NCBI RefSeq assembly: GCF_000485595.1
Contig: NW_014577068.1
Coordinates: 1,068,241 to 1,121,137 of the forward strand
From: Priapulus caudatus
Lineage: Eukaryota > Priapulida > Priapulimorpha > Priapulimorphida > Priapulidae
DNA length: 52,897 nt
Reading direction: 5' to 3'
The notes beneath the pieces were generated by a model. The model saw nothing but the letters and a program-made list of their open reading frames with translations. It did no database searches and was not told the origin of the DNA. The translations under genes and the position numbers were made by a program. Positions 1-11,000 of this stretch are shown here, in pieces (the first letter of the stretch is position 1; the number at the start of each line of letters is the position of its first letter).

Positions 1-760
1 TCTTATTCTCTCTGTCTCTCTCTCTCTGTCTCTCTGTCTCTCTGCGCTCGTCTGCTACGCGCTTCGGCCCGCTCTCGCTCGCGCTCTCGCTCTCGCTCTC
101 CTCTCCCTCTCCTCTCTCTCTCTCTCTAACTACTCTCTCTCTCTTCTCTCTCTGCTCTCCCTTCTTTCGTGCGCGCGTTCTCTCCTACGTCGGCTCCCCT
201 ATTATTATATATATCCTCCTTTCCCGTTTTCACCTCCTTCCCTTTGCTCCGCATCTCCTCTCTCATATCCATAGCTCAACCACCTCGCCGCTCATTCTTC
301 TCTGTTTCTTCCTTTCTTCTCACACCCACACTCTCTCTCTCTCTCTCTCGGATCTCTTCTCTCTCTTCCGGTCGCCCCCCCCATTATTCCCTATCTTTCT
401 GTTCTTTCGTCACTTTCTGTCTCTTTCTCCCCACAACTCTCTCTACTCTATCGTCGGTTCCCTCCTCTCGCACCCTCATTCTTCTTCCATCACACTCGAT
501 TGTGTTGTTTTTTTCCTTTTCTTCCCACTATCTTTTATTCCTTATTCCTTCTTCAAATTTACCAAACTTCCCTTTGTATCGGCCAGTACTCTTCTCTCCC
601 ACCTCTGTTTCCTCCGCTTTTGTTTTTGAGAAGTTTAATTACAAGCGAGTTTTACTATTTGTGACAAATTCCATTGTGATATTTTTCCCAGGCGATGGGA
701 TACGAAAGCTAGATTAATTCAAACAGTTCGGGTAGGAGTCGCTGAGTGTAAAAAGCCACC
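1..760. repeat. CT-rich microsatellite block with a unique tail
   Basis: Pyrimidine-rich low-complexity DNA, mainly (CT)n broken by TCTG, CTCG and TTTC variants, from 1 to about 540. The open frame through it is serine/leucine/phenylalanine repeat and is not a credible protein. From about 560 to 830 the sequence becomes unique and has a diverged second copy at about 2040-2310. Confidence 0.85.
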
Positions 761-960
761 TTGCACAACCCTTCACCCTACACGCGACGTAGCGAAAAGA
801 CAGAACCCGGGAGACTGATTCCAGCGACGCCACTATTTGTTAGACAGGGCCGAGAAGGAGTGACAATACAGCGGAAAAAGACGAGATCAATACGTAAAGT
901 GTGGGCAGGGCGGCGAAGACATGAGAGCGCGCGCGGACAGAGAGCACGGAGCACGAGAGC

Positions 961-1352
961 GAGGCTGAGCGTAGAGACAGGCACCAGAGAGAGAGAGAGA
1001 GAGAGGAGAGACGAAGAGAGGGGGGGGGAGAGAGAGGAGAGCGCGAAGAAAGAGAGCGTGCTACAGAATAGAGAGAAAAAAAAGAGAGAAGAGAGTTAGA
1101 GAGGGAGAACAGAGAGAAGAGGGGGGAGAGGTCGGTTGAGTATGGATGGGAGAAAGAGGAGATGCGGAGAAGGGAAGAGGTGAAAAGGAAAAGGAGCATA
1201 TAGTAATATATAGAGCGAGGAAGAACGCGCGCACGAAAGAGAGAGAGAGAGAGAGAGAAGGAAGATGAGGAGAGAGGGAGCGACGAGCGGCTGCGAGCGC
1301 TAGAGGACAGAGAGAGAAGAGAGAAGAGAAGAGACTGGAGAGAGAGAGATGA
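961..1352. repeat. GA-rich microsatellite block
   Basis: Purine-rich GAGA tract with scattered interruptions. It is the strand complement in composition of the CT block at the start of the window. Long open frames on both strands (Arg/Glu on +, Ser/Leu on -) follow from the dinucleotide repeat and carry no protein signal. Confidence 0.85.
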
Positions 1353-1950
1353 GGACTTATTAAACGCGAAGATAAACGCAAATGGTTGTTGTAAAAACAT
1401 CACAGGAACATTGTCGGAAGTCGGGTTCACATGTTTATAAGCACAGTTGCAAAGCGCCTCTAGAATGGACGGATTGATTGGTGGTATTTTAGATAAAGTT
1501 TTAATAGCTACTTTGATAAAATGAGTTGTTGTCCTTTTGACAAACATGCTAATGTGTGATTAAGTTAACTCCACATGTCCAAGACCCTGATTATTTGTTC
1601 ATTGCAAAAAAAAAATAACCTAAAAAAATTGTCAAATTAATCAAGTTACACAATGCAGAAATGCTAATTTTTAGCCCAAATGGTTGGAAATTGCATTTCA
1701 TGAAGTCTAGTTTTCAATTTTTTTTCCCGGCCGGGGGGGGCATGCACACATCCCTAGGTTTTGCCTCGGTTGACTGCGGGGCACTCCGATGCAAATCACC
1801 AACCTCGGCGAGCCAAGGAGGTTGCGCATTTTTCACTCGCCGCACTTTTTCCAAAACACAAGGGACTGAAATTATTATGTACGTTTGATATTTATATAGG
1901 TACTGCATTAGATATATATGTTATCGTGCGCGTGCGTGATGAGTGTCTGT
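1353..1950. other. Non-coding spacer, nothing recognised
   Basis: AT-rich ordinary-complexity sequence with a short G run near 1730-1740. I see no exon with splice signals, no RNA gene and no terminal repeats. Short open frames here have no recognisable composition. Confidence 0.5.
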
Positions 1951-2039
1951 CTCTAGCTCTCTCTCTCTCTCTTCTCTCGCTCTCTCTATCTCTCCTCTCT
2001 TCTACTCTCTCGTCTCTCCTCTCTCTCTCTCTCTCTCTT

Positions 2040-2310
2040 CTCTTGTCAAGCTGTTGAAATTCCCCTGTATTTGCATCTCTTTCTCTCCCACCTATTCTCT
2101 CCGCTTTTAATTTGCAGTTTATTGCAACGGTTTTACTATTTGTGAAACCAAATTCCATGTGACTATTTTTCCGTTGAAGGGATACGCAATGCTAGATTAT
2201 ATTTACTGTTCGTTACAGTCGCACTGAGCTGCATGTAAAAGCCAACACATTCGAACCTACACGCGACGGCGCAAAAAAAGCGAAACCGGGACTTACAGAT
2301 TCATAGACAT
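2040..2310. repeat. Second, diverged copy of the 560-830 segment
   Basis: This stretch follows another CT tract (about 1950-2040). It aligns by eye with about 560-830 through shared blocks such as TTTTACTATTTGTGA, GGGATACG, GCTAGATTA and CTACACGCGACG in the same order. The copies differ by many small insertions and deletions as well as substitutions. It is either a dispersed repeat next to CT tracts or an imperfectly assembled duplicate. Confidence 0.6.
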
Positions 2311-2339
2311 CCTCACTATACAGTTTGCTGAAAAGTGTT

Positions 2340-2850
2340 TTGAGATCTCTTGTAGAGGTTACCAAGCGGTTCTCATTTTTAATAGTAGTTTAGGGTGCCG
2401 TTGGCATCGTTATAATTGATTACAGCAAAAAGCACCATGGTGCACTACAACAGTTTGTGTGGCATTATACCGTAGTATCTGCATTAGTAATCACACGATA
2501 GTATATTATATATATTATATATAGCTATATACATATATATACTATGTGCTGTGTGTTACTAAATCTTTTTTACATGACTCAGACTATTACTGATATTAAA
2601 CATACTTTTTTACTACATTATATATATATATATTTTGTCATTTAATTAGTATATATATATATATATCAAATAAAAAAAAGGCCCCACAGGCAATCAAACA
2701 CACACATGTATTGCGCGCGCGCGTGCATATTACCATCTTCGCTATATAAGGTTGTGTGTGTGCTGCTGCCGTCGTGCATGTTGCGGACGAGTTTACAGCG
2801 GCGCCTATACATACTAATTATACTAATTATAAACGAACGTAAATTACACA
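2340..2850. other. AT-rich spacer with TA tracts, no gene seen
   Basis: Contains several short (TA)n tracts around 2500-2670 and a CACA/GCGCG run near 2698-2730. No coding exon or RNA gene is recognisable. Confidence 0.5.
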
Positions 2851-3364
2851 GTCTCTCTGTCTATCTATCTATCTTCGCTTGCTCTCCCACTCTTCTCCTC
2901 TGTCTCGCTTCTCGCTCACGCTCACTCCCTCGATCTCTCGCCCTCTCTTTCGATCTCTCCGATTGTCTCTCTCTCTCTTATTTTGTCCTACTTCCCTCGA
3001 TCTTTCTCTCTTCTGTGTCACTGTTACTCTTGCGTCTTACCTGTTCTAAAAATCGCAGGAGTGTAATTCTCTCGTGGCGCAACTCAGCGTCCCTGCGTGC
3101 GTATTTGTACAGGTCAGTCGCGTGTAGGTTTGGACACGTGTTTGGTAACGAGTTGCGGGGCTTTACGCTTAAACGACTGTGCGAAAGAACACGTCAGGCG
3201 CCAGCAAGGTTCTTTCCATTCCCCTTGGCGTGTGATGGGCTCATAGGCAACACTACTAAACAAAAGAGATTCCTTGTTACCAAGGACCTGATCATGACAA
3301 CTGCGGAACTTTACGCCTATGAGCTTTTGGTGTGCTCAGAATCTGAGAGAGTAAGAACCACTGA

Positions 3365-4690
3365 GAGGAGTGATGTATGTGTCAGCAGAGAGACGAGAGT
3401 GAAGAGTGCGCGCGTGTGTGTGTGAGTGAGAGAGAGGCAGAGAGAGCGTGGCTTTGTGTGTGTGTGTTGTGTGTGTGTGAGTGTGTCTGTGTGGCGAGGA
3501 TAAGAGGAAGGAGGGGTGTGCGCTGCTTTGTATTCTGTGTGATTGTAGACAGAGAAAGGAGGGAACCAGAGAGGGAGTGAGTGTAGTGTTTCCGAGAGAG
3601 AGAGCGCACTTGCTGCGCGCGGCGGACTGGTCGTGAGTGGAGACCCGGGAGGGAGCGTGTTGTTGTCTGAGAGAGAGAAGAGGCAGAAGAGAGAATACCT
3701 GACGACGGCAGGTTGTATGTTGTTCCTGAGAAGGACAAGCCAGAGGTGTGTGGTGTGTGTGTGTGTGTCTGTGTTGTGTGTGTATGTAGAGAGGGTGCGA
3801 CTGTTTGTGTTGTTGTGTGTGACGAGAAAAGAAACTAGCGAAGAAGATCACGGCGCGGGCTGTGTGTGTGTGAGAGAAGAGAGAGAGAACGGCAGGTGTC
3901 GCCGTGTTGTATGTGTGTCGTGTTGTTGAGACAGAAGAGAGAGAAATGTTGTGCGTGTTTGTGTGTGGATGTGTTTTGGCGTGTGTGTGTGGGAAGATTA
4001 TGAGAGAGGAAAGAGCAGAGACAAAGAGAGCAGCGAGGTAGTGCGTGTTTGTGTTGTGTTGTGTCGACAGAGAGAGAACCAGGAGGAGTTTGTAGTAGGT
4101 CAGAGAGAGCAAGAAGAGACAGAGAGAGAGAGAGAGACGAGAGACGGAGAGTTACCGCTACCTGACCAACGTCGTCCGCACCATAAAAGTGTGTCGTCGC
4201 GCGCGCGTCCCGACGCCGACGCCAAACGCGCCACGTGTGAGTGTGTGTGCTGCTGAGTAGAGTGTGTTCTATGCTGATCTGAGAGAAGAGGGTGTGTGGT
4301 GTGTGATGAAGAGAGAGGGGTGTGTGTGTGTGTGTGTGACGAGAGAGAGAGACGGAGAGAATGGGGGATCTTTGCGTTCGTTGTGTTGATGTTGATGGGG
4401 ACGCAGAGGAAGAGAGAACCAGAGCAGGGAAGTGTGTATGTGTAGCGAGCAGAGAGCACGAGAGAAACAGAGAGGGAGGTGTGCACGCGTGTGTGCGAGT
4501 GAGAAGAGGAAGAGAGAGACGGAAGACGCATGTGGTTTGTGGTGTGTGTGTGTGTTTGGTGTATTGTGGTGTGTGAGGTGTGTGTGGGTGTGTGTGTGGT
4601 GTGTGTGTGAGGGAAGTGAACCAGAAGAGGAGATGGTGTATATGCTTTCAGAGAGAGAGAGAGAGAGAGCGGTCGCGCGCGCCGCGGACT
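3365..4690. repeat. Mixed TG/GA low-complexity array
   Basis: About 1.3 kb of alternating (TG)n and (GA)n tracts with degenerate interspersed units. The phrase GAACCAGAG or a close variant recurs near 3565, 4077, 4417 and 4619, which suggests an older higher-order unit now scrambled. Open frames on both strands (Cys/Val or His/Thr/Ser rich) are repeat artefacts. Confidence 0.8.
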
Positions 4691-4729
4691 GTGGTAGTGG
4701 TAGAGGGCGGAACTTAACGTCTAGCAGCG

Positions 4730-5260
4730 CTGAGCAAAAGCCGTTGGGCCAACCCTTTGCAAATGACGTTAGCCCAAGTTGCAGTATGACGTGCGCCAAC
4801 GTTGGCAGTTTTATGACGTATTGGGCCACAACGTTACTGCAAGCTTATTGACGTAATGGGCCAACGTGGGCAGGTAATGACGATCGTGGCGAGTTATGAC
4901 GTCTGCCGCCAAACGTTGGCAGTGATTTGGGACTGGCCAAAGTTGACGTTATGACGTACATGTGCCCAACTGGCAATATGAGTTGGCCAACGTTAGCGGC
5001 ATATTGACGTTGGGCCAACGTGGCACATATTGAGCGTTGCCAACGTTGGCATAAAATGACGTTGCGTCAACGTTGGGCAATATGACGTTGGCCACTTATG
5101 CAATATGACGTTGGCACGTTTGGCCAACGTCGCTAGCACGGTTGGGCCGTATGCCCAACGAGCACAAATCGACAATTGCGGCCCACGTTGGGCAGCCACG
5201 TTGCCCAACGTTGCATGAGGCTGTAAGACCAGCCGTTTGGGCAACGTTGGCCAACTTCAG
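4730..5260. repeat. Satellite-like array of CAACGTTGG palindromes
   Basis: Degenerate tandem array whose core is the self-complementary word CCAACGTTGG, usually separated by TATGACGT or GCAATATGACG. Unit length varies from roughly 25 to 40 bp. Because the core is palindromic the array reads alike on both strands. It ends abruptly near 5260, where ordinary sequence begins. Confidence 0.8.
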
Positions 5261-8030
5261 CATGCTATGCTGGGTTAGCTCACGTAACGAAGTTATCTAA
5301 GACATTTTATATAGTTAAGTTATCTACTCGACAGTTGCTGTTCCTGCAAGCAATACGGTAATGTCGTAATGGGGAAACATGATTAATGTTTACGGAAAAA
5401 ATACTATATACACACTATAATAATTAAAATCCACTGATCTTTTAAACTACTTGCCTTTTCACGATTTCAGTTGCAAAATTGATATACAAGAGTTAGTCAA
5501 TAAAACATCCATCGTAGAGACGCAATCAAGCCACGGCGCTGATTGGCAAGCAATAGGGCGAGACCAAACAGCAAAAGGATCTAGTCTTATCCCCGCTGTC
5601 ATCGCGTCAGCCTAACGCCAGCAGAGGGAAGCAGTGTTCCGACTTGCTCTAGTTGTTCTTGGCACTTCCAAGTACGCTCCGAAAACAAGACTCCCGCTAC
5701 AAGCTGTCAGAAAGCCGGCGATATACTCTCGGTAAGGGGAGTAGTTAAATTTGGTACTACAGTTAAAGGTGGAGATTCCTCAACTATTCAGAGCGGCAAA
5801 ACATACAAATCAGGCAAAATTAAATTAGTTATAACATTGCACGTTAACTGTTAATATGCTTATATTGTGTGATTAGGATAAAAAAAAGCCATTGCTCCGG
5901 AATCCTTCATTCGAAGTTGTAGACTACAAAGTAGAGACTTTATGGGTTGAATGTTATTGCACCATCGCTTTACATTTTTGAATGCTAACATGCGCGCCAT
6001 TTTTGTTCAGCTACCGCCACTGGCCGTGTTATGTAATGTAGAACCATTGTAATACAACAAATAGTAATGTATTACAGTAATATTGGACTTACAATAACCA
6101 AATTTAGATCAAGGTGACGGCGGCAGAGTCTTGTTTCAAAACGCGTCACCGGACCGCAACGACCGTGCGGCCATCTGAATTCTTTAGCAATCATATTTCC
6201 GTTGGACCCTAATATCAGACATGCATTTTTTCACTGAAATACATCATCATATTTAGGTTTGCAAGTTCAAAAAACATATAAAAAGAGAACTTATTCAATG
6301 TTATTATGGTTCAATATTTACGAATATGGCAGCAATTAGTAGATATTAAACAATCGCGCGGTGGCCAACCATTTTTGGATTTTCCATGCTTTAACGGCGA
6401 TTATCGTTTCATGAGCGAATTGACTTAACGAGTGACGTTGAGTCGCGAATCCCTGTTCAGTCATGCTGTTACGTTCGAATACGTTTTCGTTGGGTATTTT
6501 TATCACGTTTCCATCTCGAAAATGGTAACGAAAATTCTGACAATTAAACATAAACAGTTTCGAGTGACCTCTATGTCTAAGACTACCAAGTTTGATTTTC
6601 ATAAAATGATTATATAAAAGTTATGACATCCTGAAGAGGCTGCCATTGGACTCTATTTGAAAATGATGTTGCTCAAAATATAACATATAGTGCGCGCTAC
6701 GGAAATCCACAGCGAAGCGTTTTCAGAAGTTGTTTCTCGATGAGCAAAATATAGGCTTGTATTACATTATTTTACAGTTTAATTTCAAAGCTAACTGTTA
6801 GTTTAGTTAAGATGATACTTCTACTTAGTCTATCTCGTGTTTATTTAAGCAACAATTAAGTGGAGTTCGAGGAAGCTACCTTTAATATAACTAGGCATCC
6901 ATGCCGAATTTTGCTGATATATAAGTTGAAGACTGAGACGTTATGTCCCCGGTGTTACTTGCGGAATTACTTGGTCGGTCGGTTTAACGAACGTAACCAT
7001 CCAGGTAACATCTTAAATATGCCCGGACCGTAACTCGCTAGCTACCACTCAACGAGGTCTATAGACGACTTAACTATTTATATAGGAGTCGCCTACGTAT
7101 AGCCTCTCCCTGAAACACCTAACCCTTTAACCGAAAGAGACCGAGCCCTACACCTAACCCTAACCTAATTCAAACCTAAACCATCATCAATAGTGCAGGT
7201 ACGGTTGCGGATTACGTAAACCAGGGTACGTTCCGGTATACCGTACCGTACCCAGGGTACATTCCGGCAGTACCCTGGGGGACATAGACCCTATGAGCAT
7301 AAGTGAACCCCATATGATATTAGGATGAGAAGCTAAAGCTTACAGTCAGTGTATGCCGTATGGGTTGGTGAGGGGCAGTTAGTGTATACAATTCACAAAA
7401 CTGGGTGCCTGGTTACAAATATTTGGTAATAAGTGACCCCATATGATATTACCCTGATATTTCAGTGGGAACTTTGGTTTAAATAGTCTTAGTAGGGTTT
7501 TATTTGTGGAGGTATTAGAAGATGAATTATATGATGATAGTACAAAAGCTTCAGATAAATACATACTCATATTTTAGTGTATGGGTATTAGTATATGTAG
7601 TGTATGTATGTGGAAATGTATAACTTTGTTAACATAGATAAAGCATTATAACCATTTGCCTGACATGATCGCAACATTATGACAACAGGCCTTTTAGTTT
7701 ACCACATTAAAATATTACAAATTAAGTGCGATCTCTTATTTTCATCATAAGCTGTTAGTTTTGGTAAACATTTCATTTGTGTTTAGTAACAGTGCAGCAT
7801 TTGGATTTTTCGAACTACGCTTGTTGAAACTGTAATGCAGAAATAGTGAGATTTCTCTATAAAACTTAAGAGGTAAAGGATTAAAAGTCTATTTGATCTA
7901 TTATTTGAACAGCAACAGCAAATAATGTGACTGTGAACTGTACACCACATCATTACTATTTTTTTAACTTAGATTCAGATGGTTTATGTGTAATCATGAG
8001 TATACTATAACCATCATGCATGTGCTTCAG
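5261..8030. other. Non-coding region upstream of the EDC3 exons
   Basis: No coding exon is recognised in 2.8 kb. The N-terminal LSm domain of EDC3 was looked for here on the + strand and not found. A possible non-coding first exon lies at about 5590-5730: inverted CCAAT-like words sit nearby at about 5540 and a good donor (CTCG|GTAAGG) follows position 5730. It has no ATG and remains a guess. Around 7100-7290 there are CCTAACCCTAACC-like and GGTAC-rich words of unknown origin. Confidence 0.45.
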
Positions 8031-11000
8031 CATCCGAATCGACCACAAAAAGACAAGGAACGCCAAGGAAGGCCGAACATTCACGCAGAAAGCCAAACGA
8101 TCGCAATGATGACTGCTTCAATCAACATGTTTGTGACATCATAGAGAGCGAATTTGACTTCGAGTATAATCTGTCATTGTTTGACAAGGCAGCCGTTTTT
8201 GAAGAAATCAACTCGCAGCTGCCCAATGAAGGCCTGCGGCTAGTAGAGTGCAACAAGCGGGTTCCGAAATACAGGCACGATGAAAACGTGCTAGAAAACG
8301 TGCCAGCAGTTTACCGCCAAATTACAGCTCCATCGCACCCAGATCAGGAGTATTACACTGGTGAGTTGCATCTTATAATTTATTATCATTCTCAGTGTTT
8401 TTGTTCATAAATGGTAACAGTTTAATGTTACTCAGTTTTCTTATATAATTGTTGCTATTGCTATCATAGATGCAGTAGTCATCCTTACAGTATAGCTTCA
8501 ATTTCAGGTCGTGGAATTTCGTGCATTTTCTTACCCTTAATTATCATGTAATTTTCTTGTGTATATTAAACTAGGTAGTAGTATATTAGTTAATAATCTT
8601 AATAGTGACTCTAATGTTTGTTTGTTAAACATGATTTTCTAGAAAAAAATATATGAAAAAACCATGTTGTTAAGTGCTCGATGAAAAAACTCCAGTACTT
8701 TTGTACTTTTGACTTTAGTATAGTGCATTTTATCAACTTCTTTGCTTGCAGACTCTGGACTTGTGATTCCCAGTATATCGTATAGTCTGCGTACTCGACT
8801 GCTCTCAGCAGCTGAGAAGTACGGGCTGAGTGTACCACGGCAGTTAGAGATGGTCGGACGTTCTGCTAGTGAGATGGCCCTGCAACTGCTGGGTGGCTGT
8901 CACAGGTGATTTATTTGCTACCCAATTAGGGTTTCTGTGTATGCTGGGATATAGCCAAGATTGATCTTTTCGAAGCATATACAAGAGTCAGTACTTGGTC
9001 AGGTTCCTCAAGTTTTATGTGGGTACATGTACGATAACTTTTATTACATCAGGTTGAGATGAACTCCCAAAGGTACTTGTTGTTAATTTGTTGAATGTTT
9101 GACTGAAAATCGTGGTAGGAAGTGAAGATAATAAAAATTCATTCACTAGCCATGTGGATATTAGTTTAGGGCTTTGCATAGGCAGGGTTCGTAGCGGGTC
9201 TTCCAAAGTCTTATAAGTACTTATTTTGCTAAAAATAAAATAAGGGCCCTTATTAGTACTTATTTTTGGTGAAATCTTAGAAAAGTACTTAATAGTCCTT
9301 ATTTTTTGCCAAAGGACCATTTTTCAACATTGTTTTATAAACTGTTCTCGACTTAGAGTAAGAATTGTGTTGTATATATAATACGGAATAATTAAATCTA
9401 ATAAATAATATCTAATAATTTATATATCTAATATATATCTAATAATAAAGTCTTATTTTGGCCTCCAGAAAGGGTCTTATAAGTTCTTATTTCAACATGT
9501 GTCTTTCTACTATGAACCCTGCAAGTGTTAAAACCATATTTTCGAAAATTGTCTAGTGTTTTCCCCACTTTTATGACCGTTTAATTACCTACCGTTATTG
9601 CTTGAGTAACAGCAACTCTCTAGAGTAACGATAAAATGTATTAGAACCTTCGTATTCACCAAAACATGCAAGTTCGATTACCAGCAAGCCTTTTCTTGTA
9701 ATCTTGGACCAGTTATAGTAGCACTACTAACACCATCTATCATCCATAGACTTACACATCTCGTGCAAATTGCATAAAATCTTGTATTTTTCAAGTTAGT
9801 GTAATCAGTGATATATCCACTGTGAGGTGAGACTGTTTTGCTATGTTTTTTTTGGATTGAGCATTTCTGAGCAAAAGTCTCGTATTAAAAACTTTACCTT
9901 TTGCACGGGTATTGCTCTAATGAAGATTAATAGTTTATTGATGAATGAATTCAATCAATCACTTGTTTTATTTATAGAGGAGATATTATATATTTATATA
10001 TAAGAGAGATTATATATATGAGAGATTTATATATCTCTATGCTCAAGCCAAAACCTCATTCCAGCACCTAATTATGTTACCACACAAATTTAGAATTTTT
10101 ATGTAAAAATGGTATTTTGGATATTTCTCAATTACCAGAAAAAGTGAGGATACAAAATTTTCGCCACATGTTAAGCACAATATGTACCAAAATAGCGCCT
10201 CAGAATTTTTCTTTAAGTTTCATATTTACCAAGAAAAATGAAAAAAAATGCCTAAAATTCAAGTCGCACGTTTGCATTTAAAATTTTAGCGAATAAAGAG
10301 ACATAACTCATAAAATACTGCACTTAATAGTAACAATCCCTGACGCCCTTTTTTATAGCAATATGTCACCATTAAAACGAGTGTAAAATTAAATTATTCC
10401 GAGTTGTAATCACAGAGAAATATCCATTTATACATCGACTACTATGTCAGAAATCGGAACGGAGAAATCGGCGTTTTTCTATTTTTCACAATTTACCGTC
10501 TTTGTGAGAAATGGGTGAACGTATGTGAAATATCTACGGTTAGTACTTACTGTGACATATCCATGACTAACTGACACCACTAAATTGGTAAAATGTTCCA
10601 TGCACCTTTTCTTCAATTCTGAGAAATTAGGTTGTTACCATCGCAGAACGCTCGAACACCGCTCATCCTGACGTCACAAAGCTATGTGCTTTGCTGCACC
10701 GCTCATGTCAACAAACGCGCGCCTTACAGTAAGGTGTGTTGCAAGGTGTGAGAACTATTTTGGGCATACTTGTTGGATCACTATCAAATGTACATGAATG
10801 TACATGAATACATGTAATGACAGCTGTAGCAGGGTTGACGCTGAATGATACTGGCTTAGTGAATATTGTGGTTGTGTCATGTCTCTGACGTTAAGGATAC
10901 TCTCAAGGTTTTAGGAAAAATTTTACCGATATTTTATTTTCAACTGTATTCGATGGCTAACACTATGTGCCACCTGTGTACATGCTTATTTCTCCATATA

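Noticed and set aside
4269-4829. Tandem units considered as a CRISPR-like or regular spacer array (also 4730-5260)
   Set aside because: Eukaryotic context, degenerate units and no regular spacers.
169-4851. Many long open frames on both strands in the first 5 kb
   Set aside because: They follow from CT, GA and TG repeats; composition is two or three amino acids, and no domain or splice structure is present.
5590-5730. Possible non-coding first exon with donor CTCGGTAAGG
   Set aside because: No ATG, no transcript evidence and no link to EDC3 coding phase; mentioned only as a guess.
6336-6617. Overlapping 88- and 61-codon frames on opposite strands
   Set aside because: No family resemblance, ordinary AT-rich composition, no splice support.
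7130-7195. CCTAACCCTAACC words resembling telomeric repeat
   Set aside because: Only two imperfect units, no array; such words are common in ordinary repeats.
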